From Paenibacillus nuruki (lineage in GTDB: Bacteria > Bacillota > Bacilli > Paenibacillales > Paenibacillaceae): 64,000 nt of DNA. Under the pieces are notes generated by a model. It had not been told where the DNA came from. It ran no database searches and saw nothing but the letters and a program-made list of their open reading frames with translations. Location of the stretch: the NCBI RefSeq assembly GCF_001721045.1, contig NZ_MDER01000086.1:124001-188000 (forward strand), in the 5' to 3' direction. Each line of letters opens with the position of its first letter. Position 1 is the stretch's first letter. This document shows positions 26,631-37,275 of the stretch, one piece after another. The translations under genes and the position numbers were made by a program.

Positions 26631-27884
26631 TTATTTCATTGAGGTGGATTCCGAATAGACGACTTTCTCTTTGGTACCACCGCTGATTGCACGATTCAGT
26701 ACTTTATCCAATTTGCCAGCCACGACTTTATGAGAACAATCGCTGATCAACCATTGCATCGCACGAGCTGGATATAGACTGTATTGTGCTGGATGACGCA
26801 AAATTTCGTTGATTGCTGCTGCTAATTCTTGTGCACTATCATTACCGTAAGTGACAAACATATTTTGGTTAATCAGATTAATATCAGATACACCGGAAGT
26901 TAGAACCAACTTACCGTATTTGATATATTCGACCACTTTAGAAGGGAACGAACATTCACTGAACAGAATCTTTTCACGTTGTGTATTTACAAATAAATCC
27001 GCTTGTTCCATCAATGCAGCATAATCGTTATCATCCAGAAAACCATGGAATGTGATATTAATACGTGCATTAGACTGACTTGCGATAAACTGTTTTACTT
27101 TTTCTTCTAATGGACCATAGCCTGTAATATCTAATTGAATCATGCGCTCAGTGTTCACATGGGGGAGCGCTTCAAGCAGAATTTCGATACCACGGTCGTA
27201 ATCCAGTCGTCCAGAGTACACCATACGAAATGCTCGATCGGCTGTACCTAGATTCACTTCCTGCACAGGTTTGAGCTTTGCAGGATGAACCGTACCTCCG
27301 CGGACAACTGTGTAGTTATCCGTGCGAATTCTTTTCTTGAGTACAGATGTAACAAGTACAGCGCCATCTAACAATTTGTTAGCAAATTTCTCTACCATGA
27401 CGGTTAGCTTTTTGTAGTACTTATTCGTTTCTGTAACAGCATAAATTCCATCTTCATACTCAACGATAAGAGGTACACGATATAGCATTTTGAACAGCAT
27501 CGCTGGTAACGCGGTTTCTAAGCGATAATTGTAGAAAATCACAGCACGTGATTCACCTTTATGCGCCCGATTCCAACGAACCAGTTGAAAGAATGTCGTA
27601 AATAGTGTCAAAAACAGACTGATAAATTTCGCATCTACGGTTGCCGGATAAATGACTTCACTTCGATGTCCAATCGAATAACGATCTGCGCTGAAAAAAC
27701 GAAATGTATTCTTTTTGAGTAGCAATGGCGAGATCACCGTAATCTGGTTATCGCCTTCCTCCAACGCATGCAAGATACAGTCAATTTTTTTATTGCCTGC
27801 CGTATGCTTCGAGCTATATCCCCTTTTCTGGTGCAATTGCTCGTCCACGTAAGGGGCTACGTAAGCGATTGACTTCGTTTCCAT
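26631..27884 (-). CDS. Glycosyltransferase family 4
   Basis: A GT-B transferase of about 417 aa with a C-terminal GT1 domain: VYSGRLDYDRGIEILLEAL, then ITGYGPLEE, and SFPSKVVEYIKYGKLVLTS. The N-terminal acceptor domain is variable. The start overlaps the end of the polymerase gene by about 70 nt. GTG at 27899 and ATG at 27884 are both possible and neither has a strong ribosome site, so translation may depend on the upstream gene. Its sugar and linkage cannot be read. Confidence 0.85.
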   Translation of the reverse strand: METKSIAYVAPYVDEQLHQKRGYSSKHTAGNKKIDCILHALEEGDNQITVISPLLLKKNTFRFFSADRYSIGHRSEVIYPATVDAKFISLFLTLFTTFFQLVRWNRAHKGESRAVIFYNYRLETALPAMLFKMLYRVPLIVEYEDGIYAVTETNKYYKKLTVMVEKFANKLLDGAVLVTSVLKKRIRTDNYTVVRGGTVHPAKLKPVQEVNLGTADRAFRMVYSGRLDYDRGIEILLEALPHVNTERMIQLDITGYGPLEEKVKQFIASQSNARINITFHGFLDDNDYAALMEQADLFVNTQREKILFSECSFPSKVVEYIKYGKLVLTSGVSDINLINQNMFVTYGNDSAQELAAAINEILRHPAQYSLYPARAMQWLISDCSHKVVAGKLDKVLNRAISGGTKEKVVYSESTSMK

Positions 27885-29067
27885 GGAGTTGTTCACCACT
27901 CTTTAATTTTTGTTCTGAAGCTTTAACATCGAAAAACATTAACATGACGAACAATGGCTGAAAGATCATGTTTTCCGTTGAAAATACAATGATCAGTGCA
28001 ATAAAGATCAGTATGCTTTGAAACACACTTCCAATCGCTCGCTGTAATCTTGAATAATAATAAATCAGCATAATCAGTAGTAAAGGTAAGCCAAATTGAT
28101 AACCAAAGGTTAGTAGTGAGTTCGATGAATCTCCGATCCCATACCTTTCCATCAGTACGCTATTGTTCTGGAAGCCCCAACCGACTAGCGGTTTCTCTAT
28201 CATCAACTCCAGATTCGACGTGGTATCCAAAGATCGACGATCAAACGATTGATTGCCATCTTGAAACTTATCTGCAATAACACCACTTTGACTTTCAAAA
28301 TAAATGAGCGGAATTAACAGCAACAACGGAATAATGAGCTGTGTCATTTGCTTGCGTTTACCGCTACGGATCAGATAAGCGAAGTAGATCAATCCGCAGA
28401 TCATATATCCTGAAGTGGACATCGTTGTAAGTAATGTGCCGGTAACGAGAATCAATTGCCATTTGGGCAGCTTCCGGTTGGTGAACAGCATCAGGAAAAT
28501 GCCCAAATTCAGAAAGACTTGAAAAGCACCAGGTTCCCAGAAGATCCCCTGATTTCGTGACATATTCCAATTCCCATATACATAAAATGGTGTGATTCGA
28601 TAAACACCGTTCCACACATCCACTGTTGGGAAAGTGGATCTTACAAATTCAGGGCTAACCACACCCAAAGCGTAAAAAGGTAAACTTAGTAATGCTAATG
28701 CAACGATAATCCACTGATAACTTTTACCAGCCTGATGAATATCCAGTCGATTGATAATCATAAAAATCGCTAGAATTTTCAGGATCAATCCACCATAGCC
28801 CCCAATATTATCGCGGTACAATAATAGATTAAATAAGATAAAAGCTAAGATGACCATCAAAGTCAAAAAGTGCTTGGGTTCTATTCGCTTCGGAAAGTAA
28901 AACACTACTGCTGTTGCGAACAGAATCATAATAAAGAGGGAATAATACAATTTGCCGAATAACACAGAACCCGACGTGATCACTATAAGCACCATCGTGA
29001 TAAAAATGATGAGCTTATTCTTAACTGTGATATCTATTTTTGGCGACAAAGCCTGTTCATTCAGCAT
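27814..29067 (-). CDS. Wzy-like O-antigen/exopolysaccharide polymerase
   Basis: A 417-aa integral membrane protein with about ten TM helices and a long external loop near residues 130-170. The NQGIFWEPGAFQVFLNL segment is typical of O-antigen ligase/polymerase family proteins. In a Wzx/Wzy pathway this protein joins flipped repeat units on the outer face. The C-terminal tail is basic and overlaps the next gene. It is the only candidate polymerase in the operon, which supports the assignment. Confidence 0.85.
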   Translation of the reverse strand: MLNEQALSPKIDITVKNKLIIFITMVLIVITSGSVLFGKLYYSLFIMILFATAVVFYFPKRIEPKHFLTLMVILAFILFNLLLYRDNIGGYGGLILKILAIFMIINRLDIHQAGKSYQWIIVALALLSLPFYALGVVSPEFVRSTFPTVDVWNGVYRITPFYVYGNWNMSRNQGIFWEPGAFQVFLNLGIFLMLFTNRKLPKWQLILVTGTLLTTMSTSGYMICGLIYFAYLIRSGKRKQMTQLIIPLLLLIPLIYFESQSGVIADKFQDGNQSFDRRSLDTTSNLELMIEKPLVGWGFQNNSVLMERYGIGDSSNSLLTFGYQFGLPLLLIMLIYYYSRLQRAIGSVFQSILIFIALIIVFSTENMIFQPLFVMLMFFDVKASEQKLKSGEQLHGNEVNRLRSPLRGRAIAPEKGI

Positions 29068-29068
29068 A

Positions 29069-29680
29069 TTATTCTACTCCTTCCAAGTGCTTAATGACTT
29101 TAGCCGGTACTCCAGCAGCAATACAATTAGGGGGAATCGAGCTAGCGACAATACTGCCTGCTCCGATTACACTATTGCGACCAATCGTTACTCCTTTGAG
29201 TACAATCGCATTCGCACCCACCCATACATTATCTTCAATGATCGTATCGGCTTTACCCACATCTAGCGGATTTTTGTTGAAGCGGCGATTCTCTGGCTTA
29301 ATCGGATGAAAATCAGTATCACTGATCTGTACGTTTACGCCCAGCATCACTTGATGACCGATACTTACACGCGATACGGCACAAATGCTCGCTCCGCTGA
29401 TGCCTACATCATCGCCGATCTCAATCACTGCTCCTTCTGCAAGGGTACGAATCACTGTACGATGATTAAGACCTATCGGATTGCTATAATCCGATGAACA
29501 CAAAATAGCGTTATGTCCGATTCGAATCGAGCTTCCCTTTTCTCGATCCACAATCGGCATTCCTACAGCGATCAAGTTGTTACCAAATTGAATCTGCTGT
29601 TCTTTCAGCATTCTCCGGGTGAAGACGGTAGAACACTTTTTAGCTATTTTGCGTTTGAAGCGTATAAAGCTTGTGATCAT
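29069..29680 (-). CDS. Acyltransferase, hexapeptide-repeat (LbH) type
   Basis: A 203-aa protein with left-handed beta-helix repeats: IGHNAILCSSDYSNPIG, IEIGDDVGISGASIC, then IEDNVWVGANAIVLKGVTIG, VIGAGSIVASSIPPNC and AAGVPAKVIKHL. This ending is that of serine O-acetyltransferase/maltose acetyltransferase-like sugar modifiers. It overlaps the preceding glycosyltransferase gene by 4 nt. With the WcaF-like gene, it suggests two acyl groups on the polymer (inference). Confidence 0.88.
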   Translation of the reverse strand: MITSFIRFKRKIAKKCSTVFTRRMLKEQQIQFGNNLIAVGMPIVDREKGSSIRIGHNAILCSSDYSNPIGLNHRTVIRTLAEGAVIEIGDDVGISGASICAVSRVSIGHQVMLGVNVQISDTDFHPIKPENRRFNKNPLDVGKADTIIEDNVWVGANAIVLKGVTIGRNSVIGAGSIVASSIPPNCIAAGVPAKVIKHLEGVE

Positions 29681-30837
29681 ACCGTTTCCCTAACAAAGAA
29701 TCGGTTATAGAAATCAAATGTCCGCTTGGTGTTCTTACGCGCATCGAAGTTCTCTTCTGCAAAAGCCAGTGCATTTTGAGAAAGCTTCTCGTACAATGCT
29801 TTGTCTGTACCGATCTTAACCATATAATCTTCCATCGCTTTGTGATTACGATCCTCGAACAGGAAGCCTGTTTTGTTATGAAGAATCAGTTCATTCGGTC
29901 CACCAATATTGGTAGCAATCGCTGGTTTCTTCATCGAGGCTGCTTCGATAATACTGCGTGAAAAGTGAGGTTCTACAAACGGGCACATCATCACATTACT
30001 TGCGGCAATCAATTGCGGTACATCATCACGGAAAGCCAGTGTAATGATCTGATCATTTCCTTTAGCTTCTGCCATAACTTTGTCTTCATACGCATTATTT
30101 TTATTAAAGTAAAATCCACCAACGATCAACTTGAAGTTCGGATGATCTTTGCTGATTTTGTTAAATGACTTCACCAGATCCAATACTCCATTGCCTGTTA
30201 CTACACGACCAATGTACAAAAAGACGATATCGTCATCGTCTATACCGAGTTCCCGACGAACAGGAGTCCCGTTTACATCTGGATTGTAGGTTCCAAAGTC
30301 CACGAAGTTGTATACGACTTCTAATTCTTTACCATTACTATCCACCGTCTCGGAATCGAACTGATCGATAGAGATATAACCGTCTACATATTTGTGATTC
30401 ATACGCTTCAAGATATTTCCGGCAAATGAGTTCAACAGCGGTTCACGTACGTGACAGACCACTTTAGTATCTGGAGATACTTTTTTAACGGCTTTTGCCA
30501 CTTGGAACAAACATGTGCTGTTCAAATGAACGATATCTGGTTTGTATTTACGAATATATTTTTTAGCTTGAAAATAAGTTGGTAATGCTCCGATCAGATT
30601 ACGGATAAACAACTTCGGTCTCATGCCAGAAACTGTTGATCCGTGGAAAGGAAACATGCCTTTAGCCACTTCTACAGGTAATCCACCGGATTCCAACAGT
30701 TTTACTGCCGGGCCATTGCGAATCGTTAGCACATGTCCGTCAAATTTGGTCTTATCCAGATGACTAATGAGATAAGTCAGACTTTTCGGTGCTCCGCCCA
30801 TGAATCCTGAATGATGGACATATAGTACTTTTTTCAT
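29677..30837 (-). CDS. Glycosyltransferase family 4
   Basis: A 386-aa GT-B transferase. The N terminus has VHHSGFMGGAPKSLTYL, an acceptor-side GG motif, and the C-terminal domain has FLYIGRVVTGNGVLDLVKSF and SRSIIEAASMKKPAIATN with the E-x7-E type donor site. It is the first glycosyltransferase after the flippase, from which it is parted by a ~200-bp palindrome (30873-31076). Sugar and linkage unknown. Confidence 0.87.
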   Translation of the reverse strand: MKKVLYVHHSGFMGGAPKSLTYLISHLDKTKFDGHVLTIRNGPAVKLLESGGLPVEVAKGMFPFHGSTVSGMRPKLFIRNLIGALPTYFQAKKYIRKYKPDIVHLNSTCLFQVAKAVKKVSPDTKVVCHVREPLLNSFAGNILKRMNHKYVDGYISIDQFDSETVDSNGKELEVVYNFVDFGTYNPDVNGTPVRRELGIDDDDIVFLYIGRVVTGNGVLDLVKSFNKISKDHPNFKLIVGGFYFNKNNAYEDKVMAEAKGNDQIITLAFRDDVPQLIAASNVMMCPFVEPHFSRSIIEAASMKKPAIATNIGGPNELILHNKTGFLFEDRNHKAMEDYMVKIGTDKALYEKLSQNALAFAEENFDARKNTKRTFDFYNRFFVRETV

Positions 30838-30872
30838 CAGCTCTTACCTCCTTATGTCTGTGATTAAAATGC

Positions 30873-31076
30873 TTTGAAACGATCAGCTTGTAGTGACTTC
30901 GAGTGACACCGCTACGGCAATTGAATCGTTCTAACGATCGCTGTTAAGATCGGATATTTTGAAATACTGCTTATCGCAGTTGATATCAGAATCTTAAAGG
31001 CGAACGCTTCGCTTCTAACGAACGATTCAATTTCCTTCGCTATGGCGCTCTTTAATCACTACGCTGATCTTTCAAA
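30873..31076. repeat. Long imperfect palindrome within the polysaccharide operon
   Basis: The left arm (TTTGAAACGATCAGC... GTAGTGA... AATTGAATCGTTC... TTAAGAT... GATAT) is repeated in inverted form in the right arm, with small gaps, and meets at a perfect apex ACTGC-TTATC-GCAGT (30966-30980). Arms are about 90 nt. AAAATG flanks both sides (30866-30871 and 31075-31080), a possible target duplication. It fills the 301-bp gap between wzx and the next glycosyltransferase; no ORF is present. It could be a MITE-like insertion or a processing/attenuation hairpin. Confidence 0.8.
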
Positions 31077-31138
31077 AATGATTTGTAAGCAAGATATAAT
31101 ATCGGTCTGCATTGTGAAGCAAACCCTTTTAATGTAGA

Positions 31139-32503
31139 TTAGTTATTGGTTCTGACTTCACGTTTGCCGGGTCTAAGTTTGTTGAAGATGGCGGTGAAGG
31201 GAGAGATTAGTGTTTTGGACATCATGATTCCGGATACGCGGGTTTCTTTGAATAAGAAAGTAAATGCGTAACTCGATACGATAAATGCCACCACTGTTCC
31301 CATCGCTGCGCCGACTCCACCGAACATGGGAATCAGAATTAAGTTAATTCCGACTTTGGCAACAGCACCCATGACCTGACTGATCAGTTCAAAGCGATAC
31401 AATCCTTCGCTAATGATCCATTTATTTAAGGCAGCTCTCATAAAGACGAAAAGACATGCCCATACGTGAATCACCAGAATACTGATGGCGCCTGTGTATT
31501 CTTGACCGTATAAGATCGAGATCACCGGTTTAGCCATAAACGTGACGACAATACAGATAGCCAGTGCGAACCAGAACAACATGTTGTACAACTTTTGCAG
31601 TTCGGCTTTGTAAATATCAGGGCCTAGTTGCTTGTTTTTGATCATACTCGGAAAGTACGATGCAGCGACTACGGTTGGTATGACGTACCATACTTCAGAT
31701 AGTCTAGCAGCTACAGCGTATACTCCAACGGCTGTCTCATTGATCATGTAGTTCAGCATAACCTGATCAATTTTGAGATAGATGATCGTGGAGATTCCGG
31801 CTACGATCAAAGGCCATGAGCTATTCATCAACCGTTTACCAAGCGGCCAATTAAATGACCATTTGGTGAATTGAATTTTGTTTCCCTGTGTGAATAGTAG
31901 GAAAAGAAATCCAAGAATTAACTCTAGTGCATATGAAACTGCGAACCAGATTAATGGTGCGTGCATGACGACAAGCACTATTTTCATAATGGTGGTTAAT
32001 GCAAAAGCAGCACCTTTGGCATAGACAGCATATTTGGCTTCCACGACTGAATCGAACCACTGGGAAATCACATCCAGCGGTTGAAACAGAAGGTTAGCTG
32101 CAATAATGACCATGCTCCACTGTACGACTGGATCTTGTCCAGGCAGTGTAAAAGAAGCAACAACGGTAATTGCAAAAGCAATCAATCCACTAAACAGACG
32201 TAATAATGAGACTGTTCCGAGAATTTCCGTTTTATTATCAGGGTCTTGCACCAGTTCTTTGACAATAATATTAGCAAGTCCTAATGGAACAACAGCACCA
32301 ATAATAGTGACAAAAGCAATCGCGAAATTATATTGTCCAAATTGCTCGGGACCCAGATAACGCGCTATCCAGATACTGATGATCATGTTGATCGCAAGTC
32401 GTCCGAACTTGTCCATGATCTGCCAGTTGGTATTGAAAAAGATTTTGCGTTTCTCTGGCGTCATCGAAAATTTCTTTCGCATTTTGGCGATCGGGTTAGC
32501 CAT
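31139..32503 (-). CDS. Wzx-type polysaccharide flippase
   Basis: A 454-aa membrane protein with 12-14 predicted TM helices. The N-terminal region (LAINMIISIWIARYLGPEQFGQY) is the hallmark of PST/MOP-family exporters, and the central GISTIIYLKIDQVMLNYM segment also fits. It moves undecaprenyl-linked repeat units across the membrane. Start at 32503 has only a weak GTGAGATG ribosome site. It lies 95 bp after gmd, with a weak leader but no terminator seen. Confidence 0.88.
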   Translation of the reverse strand: MANPIAKMRKKFSMTPEKRKIFFNTNWQIMDKFGRLAINMIISIWIARYLGPEQFGQYNFAIAFVTIIGAVVPLGLANIIVKELVQDPDNKTEILGTVSLLRLFSGLIAFAITVVASFTLPGQDPVVQWSMVIIAANLLFQPLDVISQWFDSVVEAKYAVYAKGAAFALTTIMKIVLVVMHAPLIWFAVSYALELILGFLFLLFTQGNKIQFTKWSFNWPLGKRLMNSSWPLIVAGISTIIYLKIDQVMLNYMINETAVGVYAVAARLSEVWYVIPTVVAASYFPSMIKNKQLGPDIYKAELQKLYNMLFWFALAICIVVTFMAKPVISILYGQEYTGAISILVIHVWACLFVFMRAALNKWIISEGLYRFELISQVMGAVAKVGINLILIPMFGGVGAAMGTVVAFIVSSYAFTFLFKETRVSGIMMSKTLISPFTAIFNKLRPGKREVRTNN

Positions 32504-32598
32504 GTGGTTATCATCTCACTTCATCATTTTGCAAAAGTCCGTGGCAGTAAGTTACCCCTTAACTGATCTTTTCCTACTCGCTTTATGAAAGGAATCGA

Positions 32599-33615
<1,017 letters not shown>

Positions 33616-33646
33616 TTAAAATATATTTGAAATGTATGAGTTTAAT

Positions 33647-34585
33647 TTATTGATTTACAGCAACCGTATTACGGAAATCAGCATAGACAGCGCGGATACC
33701 TTCTTCTAAAGGAATACTTGCTTTCCAGCCCAATGCGTTAATTTTAGTTGTATCCACCAATTTACGTGGTGTACCATCTGGCACGCTTGAGTTAAATACT
33801 AAGTCGCCTTCGTACCCAACAATGTTTTTGATCATCAACGCCAGGTCTTTGATCGCGATATCTTCACCAACACCCACATTCACGATTTGGTTATCTTCGT
33901 AGTTGTCCATTAAGAACAAGCACGCATCTGCAAGATCATCCGCATGTAGGAATTCACGTTTTGGTGTTCCTGTGCCCCAAATTTCAACCGTTGGGCTGTT
34001 ATTTTCTTTGGCTTCATGAATTTTGCGTACCAATGCTGGCAACACATGAGACGATTTAAGATCGAAGTTATCATTCGGACCATACATATTCGTAGGCATT
34101 GCTGAGATAAATCGTGAACCGTATTGACGGTTGTAAGATTCACACATTTTGATACCTGCGATTTTGGCAATCGCATAAGGTTCGTTTGTTGGTTCCAACT
34201 CGCCTGTTAGAAGATATTCTTCTTTAAGCGGCTGTGGTGCGAACTTCGGATAGATACAAGTTGATCCTAAGAACAACAATTTCTGTACTCCGTTAAAGTG
34301 AGCTGCATCGATAACATTTGTCTGAATCAATAAATTGTCGCGAATGAAATCAGCAGGGAAATCGTTGTTAGCCGCAATACCGCCTACTTTTGCTGCGGCT
34401 AGGAAGACATAATCAATCTTTTCTTGTTCAAAAAAGCGATACACATCGTCTAGTTTACGCAAGTCCAATTCAGAACTACTGCGATAGATTAAGTTATTAT
34501 ATCCTTGTTTTTGTAGCGCACGTAGGATTGCAGATCCAACCAACCCTTTATGTCCAGCCACATAGATTTTGGCATCTTTATTCAT
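33647..34585 (-). CDS. fcl: GDP-L-fucose synthase
   Basis: A 312-aa epimerase/reductase acting on GDP-4-keto-6-deoxymannose. N-terminal VAGHKGLVGSAILRAL (NADPH), AAKVGGIAANN, GSTCIYPKFAPQPLKE, YAIAKIAGIKMCESY (catalytic Tyr-x3-Lys) and PTNMYGPNDNFD are all family motifs. It lies between the initiating transferase and gmd; the gap to gmd is 64 bp. It commits GDP-mannose to fucose. Confidence 0.95.
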   Translation of the reverse strand: MNKDAKIYVAGHKGLVGSAILRALQKQGYNNLIYRSSSELDLRKLDDVYRFFEQEKIDYVFLAAAKVGGIAANNDFPADFIRDNLLIQTNVIDAAHFNGVQKLLFLGSTCIYPKFAPQPLKEEYLLTGELEPTNEPYAIAKIAGIKMCESYNRQYGSRFISAMPTNMYGPNDNFDLKSSHVLPALVRKIHEAKENNSPTVEIWGTGTPKREFLHADDLADACLFLMDNYEDNQIVNVGVGEDIAIKDLALMIKNIVGYEGDLVFNSSVPDGTPRKLVDTTKINALGWKASIPLEEGIRAVYADFRNTVAVNQ

Positions 34586-34622
34586 TAATGTGTCACCTCG
34601 TCCTTATCTTATGATGTTGTTC

Positions 34623-35318
34623 TCAAAACGCGTCTTTAGAACCGAAAAGGACTCTAACTGTTTTGAAAAGAATATAAATGTCGAACAGGATTCCTCTTTT
34701 CTCAATATATTTCAGGTCTAGATCAACCATTTCTTCAAAGCTTAATTCATTACGTCCGCTTACCTGCCATAATCCGGTACATCCCGGTATAACACTTAGA
34801 CGCAATTTGTCACGTTTAGTATATTCTTCGACTTCTCTTGGCAATGGAGGACGTGGTCCAACCAGACTCATATCACCGCGAAGTACATTCCACAATTGTG
34901 GAAGTTCATCGATACTCGTTTTACGAATAAAGCGTCCGATACGAGTAATACGTGGATCGTCTTTCATTTTGAACATCGCACCCTGGATTTCATTCTTCTC
35001 TAATAGTTCTTTCAGACGCTCTTCGGCATCCGATACCATTGATCTGAACTTGTACATCCTAAATGGCTGTTCATCTTTACCGATCCGTGTCTGATAGAAA
35101 AATACTTTTCCTTTGGAGTCCTCAACTTTAATCAAAATGCCAAGTACAATGAAGAGCGGTGACAATACAATCAGACCGAGCAATGAGCAAAAGATATCCA
35201 ACATGCGTTTCATCAGTACATAAAAACGTAATCTAGCTGACGTTTTACCAACATGTCTTGCATAAAATTCGCTATAGTTCGCCCAGGCTTCCGCTTCACT
35301 CCCTTGTCTTGGAGTCAT
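34623..35318 (-). CDS. Undecaprenyl-phosphate sugar phosphotransferase, short form
   Basis: A 231-aa initiating transferase with only the C-terminal catalytic domain. One TM/re-entrant helix (about 38-58, LDIFCSLLGLIVLSPLFIV) precedes the family core: QTRIGKDEQPFRMYKFRSMV, TRIGRFIRKTSIDELPQLWN, DMSLVGPRPPLP and PGCTGLWQVSGRN. It moves a sugar-1-phosphate (often Glc, Gal or GalNAc type) from a UDP sugar to undecaprenyl phosphate. The long WcaJ-type N-terminal membrane domain is missing, as in EpsL. Its ATG overlaps the galU stop (TAATG). Confidence 0.92.
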   Translation of the reverse strand: MTPRQGSEAEAWANYSEFYARHVGKTSARLRFYVLMKRMLDIFCSLLGLIVLSPLFIVLGILIKVEDSKGKVFFYQTRIGKDEQPFRMYKFRSMVSDAEERLKELLEKNEIQGAMFKMKDDPRITRIGRFIRKTSIDELPQLWNVLRGDMSLVGPRPPLPREVEEYTKRDKLRLSVIPGCTGLWQVSGRNELSFEEMVDLDLKYIEKRGILFDIYILFKTVRVLFGSKDAF

Positions 35319-36226
35319 TAGCTATCACCTCTTACCACGAGCAACTCTTCTTGCAGTAACTCTCTTTCCAATGTTTCTTTAAGAGAACGCAATAAAGGTG
35401 CTTTCAGGTCTTCGTTTCGTAACGCAAATTCGATCGTTGTTTGAATAAAACCTAATTTTTCACCTACATCATAGCGTGTACCCTGGAAATCATAAGCGAA
35501 TACTTGTTGCAATTCATTTAAGCGTTGAATCGCATCTGTCAGTTGAATCTCTCCACCTGCGCCTACTTCTTGCTCTCCTAGAAATTCAAAGATTTCCGGT
35601 GTAAGCACATAACGTCCCATGATCGCTAGATTGGATGGTGCTTGACCTGCTGGCGGTTTTTCTACAAATTGGCGAACTTGATGAAGTCGACCAAATTGTT
35701 CCGACGGATCAATAATTCCATATCGATGTGTCTGATCTTCAGCAACGGTTTGTACACCGATAACTGATTTCTCAGTAAGCTCGTATTGTTCAATCAATTG
35801 ACGTGTACAAGGCGTATCGGATTGTACGATATCATCACCCAATAACACGGCAAATGGTTCGTCTCCAATAAAATTACGTGCACACCATACTGCATGCCCT
35901 AATCCTTTTGGCTCTTTCTGCCGAATATAATGTATATCGACTTTAGAAGACTTCTGAACTTCATCCAGCAAATCCAATTTGCCTTTTTCCAACAGAGTCG
36001 CTTCTAATTCAAAAGCATTGTCAAAATGATCTTCAATCGCACGTTTACCTTTACCAGTTACGATAATAATGTCTTCAATACCCGAAGCGATAGCTTCCTC
36101 AACGATATATTGGATCGTTGGTTTGTCTACGATCGGTAGCATTTCTTTCGGCATAGCTTTGGTTGCTGGCAAAAAGCGTGTGCCTAGCCCCGCCGCGGGA
36201 ATGATAGCTTTACGAACCTTCTTCAT
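35318..36226 (-). CDS. galU: UTP-glucose-1-phosphate uridylyltransferase
   Basis: A 302-aa enzyme making UDP-glucose. The family start is [20 protein letters not shown] with [15 protein letters not shown] following; [34 protein letters not shown] and [12 protein letters not shown] are all present. The open frame reaches 36316 through the leader, but family alignment and a GTG-rich leader favour the ATG at 36226. UDP-glucose feeds Ugd, the initiating transferase and perhaps UgtP. Confidence 0.94.
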   Translation of the reverse strand: MKKVRKAIIPAAGLGTRFLPATKAMPKEMLPIVDKPTIQYIVEEAIASGIEDIIIVTGKGKRAIEDHFDNAFELEATLLEKGKLDLLDEVQKSSKVDIHYIRQKEPKGLGHAVWCARNFIGDEPFAVLLGDDIVQSDTPCTRQLIEQYELTEKSVIGVQTVAEDQTHRYGIIDPSEQFGRLHQVRQFVEKPPAGQAPSNLAIMGRYVLTPEIFEFLGEQEVGAGGEIQLTDAIQRLNELQQVFAYDFQGTRYDVGEKLGFIQTTIEFALRNEDLKAPLLRSLKETLERELLQEELLVVRGDS

Positions 36227-36600
36227 AAAATCACGCCCTATCCTGTTTTTTTTGTTTTTGTGCATCATGCTGGCCAAGTTGCAGGTATGTAAGCATTTCG
36301 ATCTCAACCTTTTCATAGAAGGTGAGGTCGCTGCTTAGAGCCTATTGTTGCGGTAGGAAGTCTGAAGACAGGAGTTATATTCTCTCCAATGGTTTTTTAC
36401 TATAACGCACATCTTCAGCATCTTCATATTCAGGCTCTCTTACATTATAAGAATGCGGGCATTTAACCCGTCCTCACCATCATACCCTTGACGATAAACG
36501 TCTAAGGCTACTTACATAGCCCACAGCATGACCGAGTATCTCCAGTGATATGGGTGCAGGAGACATTACCCCAAGCTTGACCTATATAGTTGTAAGTCAA
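36227..36600 (-). ncRNA. EAR/epsC-like structured RNA candidate in the EPS operon
   Basis: A 374-nt gap between the tyrosine kinase and galU with no coding frame that fits. It contains several stem-loops: CGGG (36456-36459) with CCCG (36467-36470), GGCTA (36506-36510) with TAGCC (36517-36521), CTCC (36540-36543) with GGAG (36559-36562), and TTGAC (36577-36581) with GTCAA (36596-36600). In B. subtilis the EAR (epsC) RNA, a processive antiterminator, lies between epsB and epsC, the equivalent place. The match is by position and fold density; I cannot align it to the Rfam model by eye. Confidence 0.5.
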
Positions 36601-37275
36601 TTATTGCTCTTCATGATAAGCCGTTGATAATGTTTTGCGACTCGCTTGATTGAGTACCGCTCCTAATACATGAGCACCTACAAATTCAAGACTTGCTGTC
36701 GCTTTGACAATATCTTTACGACTGGCTCCACCTGCTTTGATAACCATGACAACACCCTCACATAGCGGCGTCGCTACCTGTGCATCGGTAAATGGTAACA
36801 ACGGCGGTGTATCGAGAATTACAAGATCGTATTCGGACTTCACTTCTTCCATTAATGCTTCCATCCGTTTTGAACCCAAGATTTCAGAAGGATTCGGAGG
36901 TACAGCACCGGAAGTCATTACACTCAGATTCAATGTTCGTGTCGATTGAATTGCTTTGGATAGATCGTCTTTATCAAATAACACATTGGATAACCCGATA
37001 TTGTTAGAAATGTTAAAAATACGATGCATGGCTGGATTACGTAAGTCTCCATCAATAATGAGTACGCTACGCCCTGTCTCAGCATATGCTATAGCTAGAT
37101 TAGCAACAGTTGTACTTTTACCTTCGCCCAATGTAGCAGAAGTGACGATAATGCTTTTCACTTTGGCATCCAATCGGGAAAAATCGATATTTGTACGCAG
37201 ACCTTTATAAGATTCTGCGATCAATGACTTTGGATTCTCTTTGGTAATTAACGGCCATTTAAGTGTGGTTGGCAC
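36601..37275 (-). CDS. CpsD/EpsB-type BY-kinase domain
   Basis: A 224-aa cytosolic tyrosine kinase module. Walker A TLGEGKSTT, A' VLIIDGDLRNPAMH and B LVILDTPPLLP are all present. It partners the Wzz-type protein in the overlapping upstream gene. The usual C-terminal tyrosine cluster is missing: the last residues have a single Tyr (STAYHEEQ). GTG at 37284 abuts AGGAG, so the GTG at 37275 with 8-9 nt spacing is more likely. BY-kinases control chain length and export. Confidence 0.9.
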   Translation of the reverse strand: MPTTLKWPLITKENPKSLIAESYKGLRTNIDFSRLDAKVKSIIVTSATLGEGKSTTVANLAIAYAETGRSVLIIDGDLRNPAMHRIFNISNNIGLSNVLFDKDDLSKAIQSTRTLNLSVMTSGAVPPNPSEILGSKRMEALMEEVKSEYDLVILDTPPLLPFTDAQVATPLCEGVVMVIKAGGASRKDIVKATASLEFVGAHVLGAVLNQASRKTLSTAYHEEQ

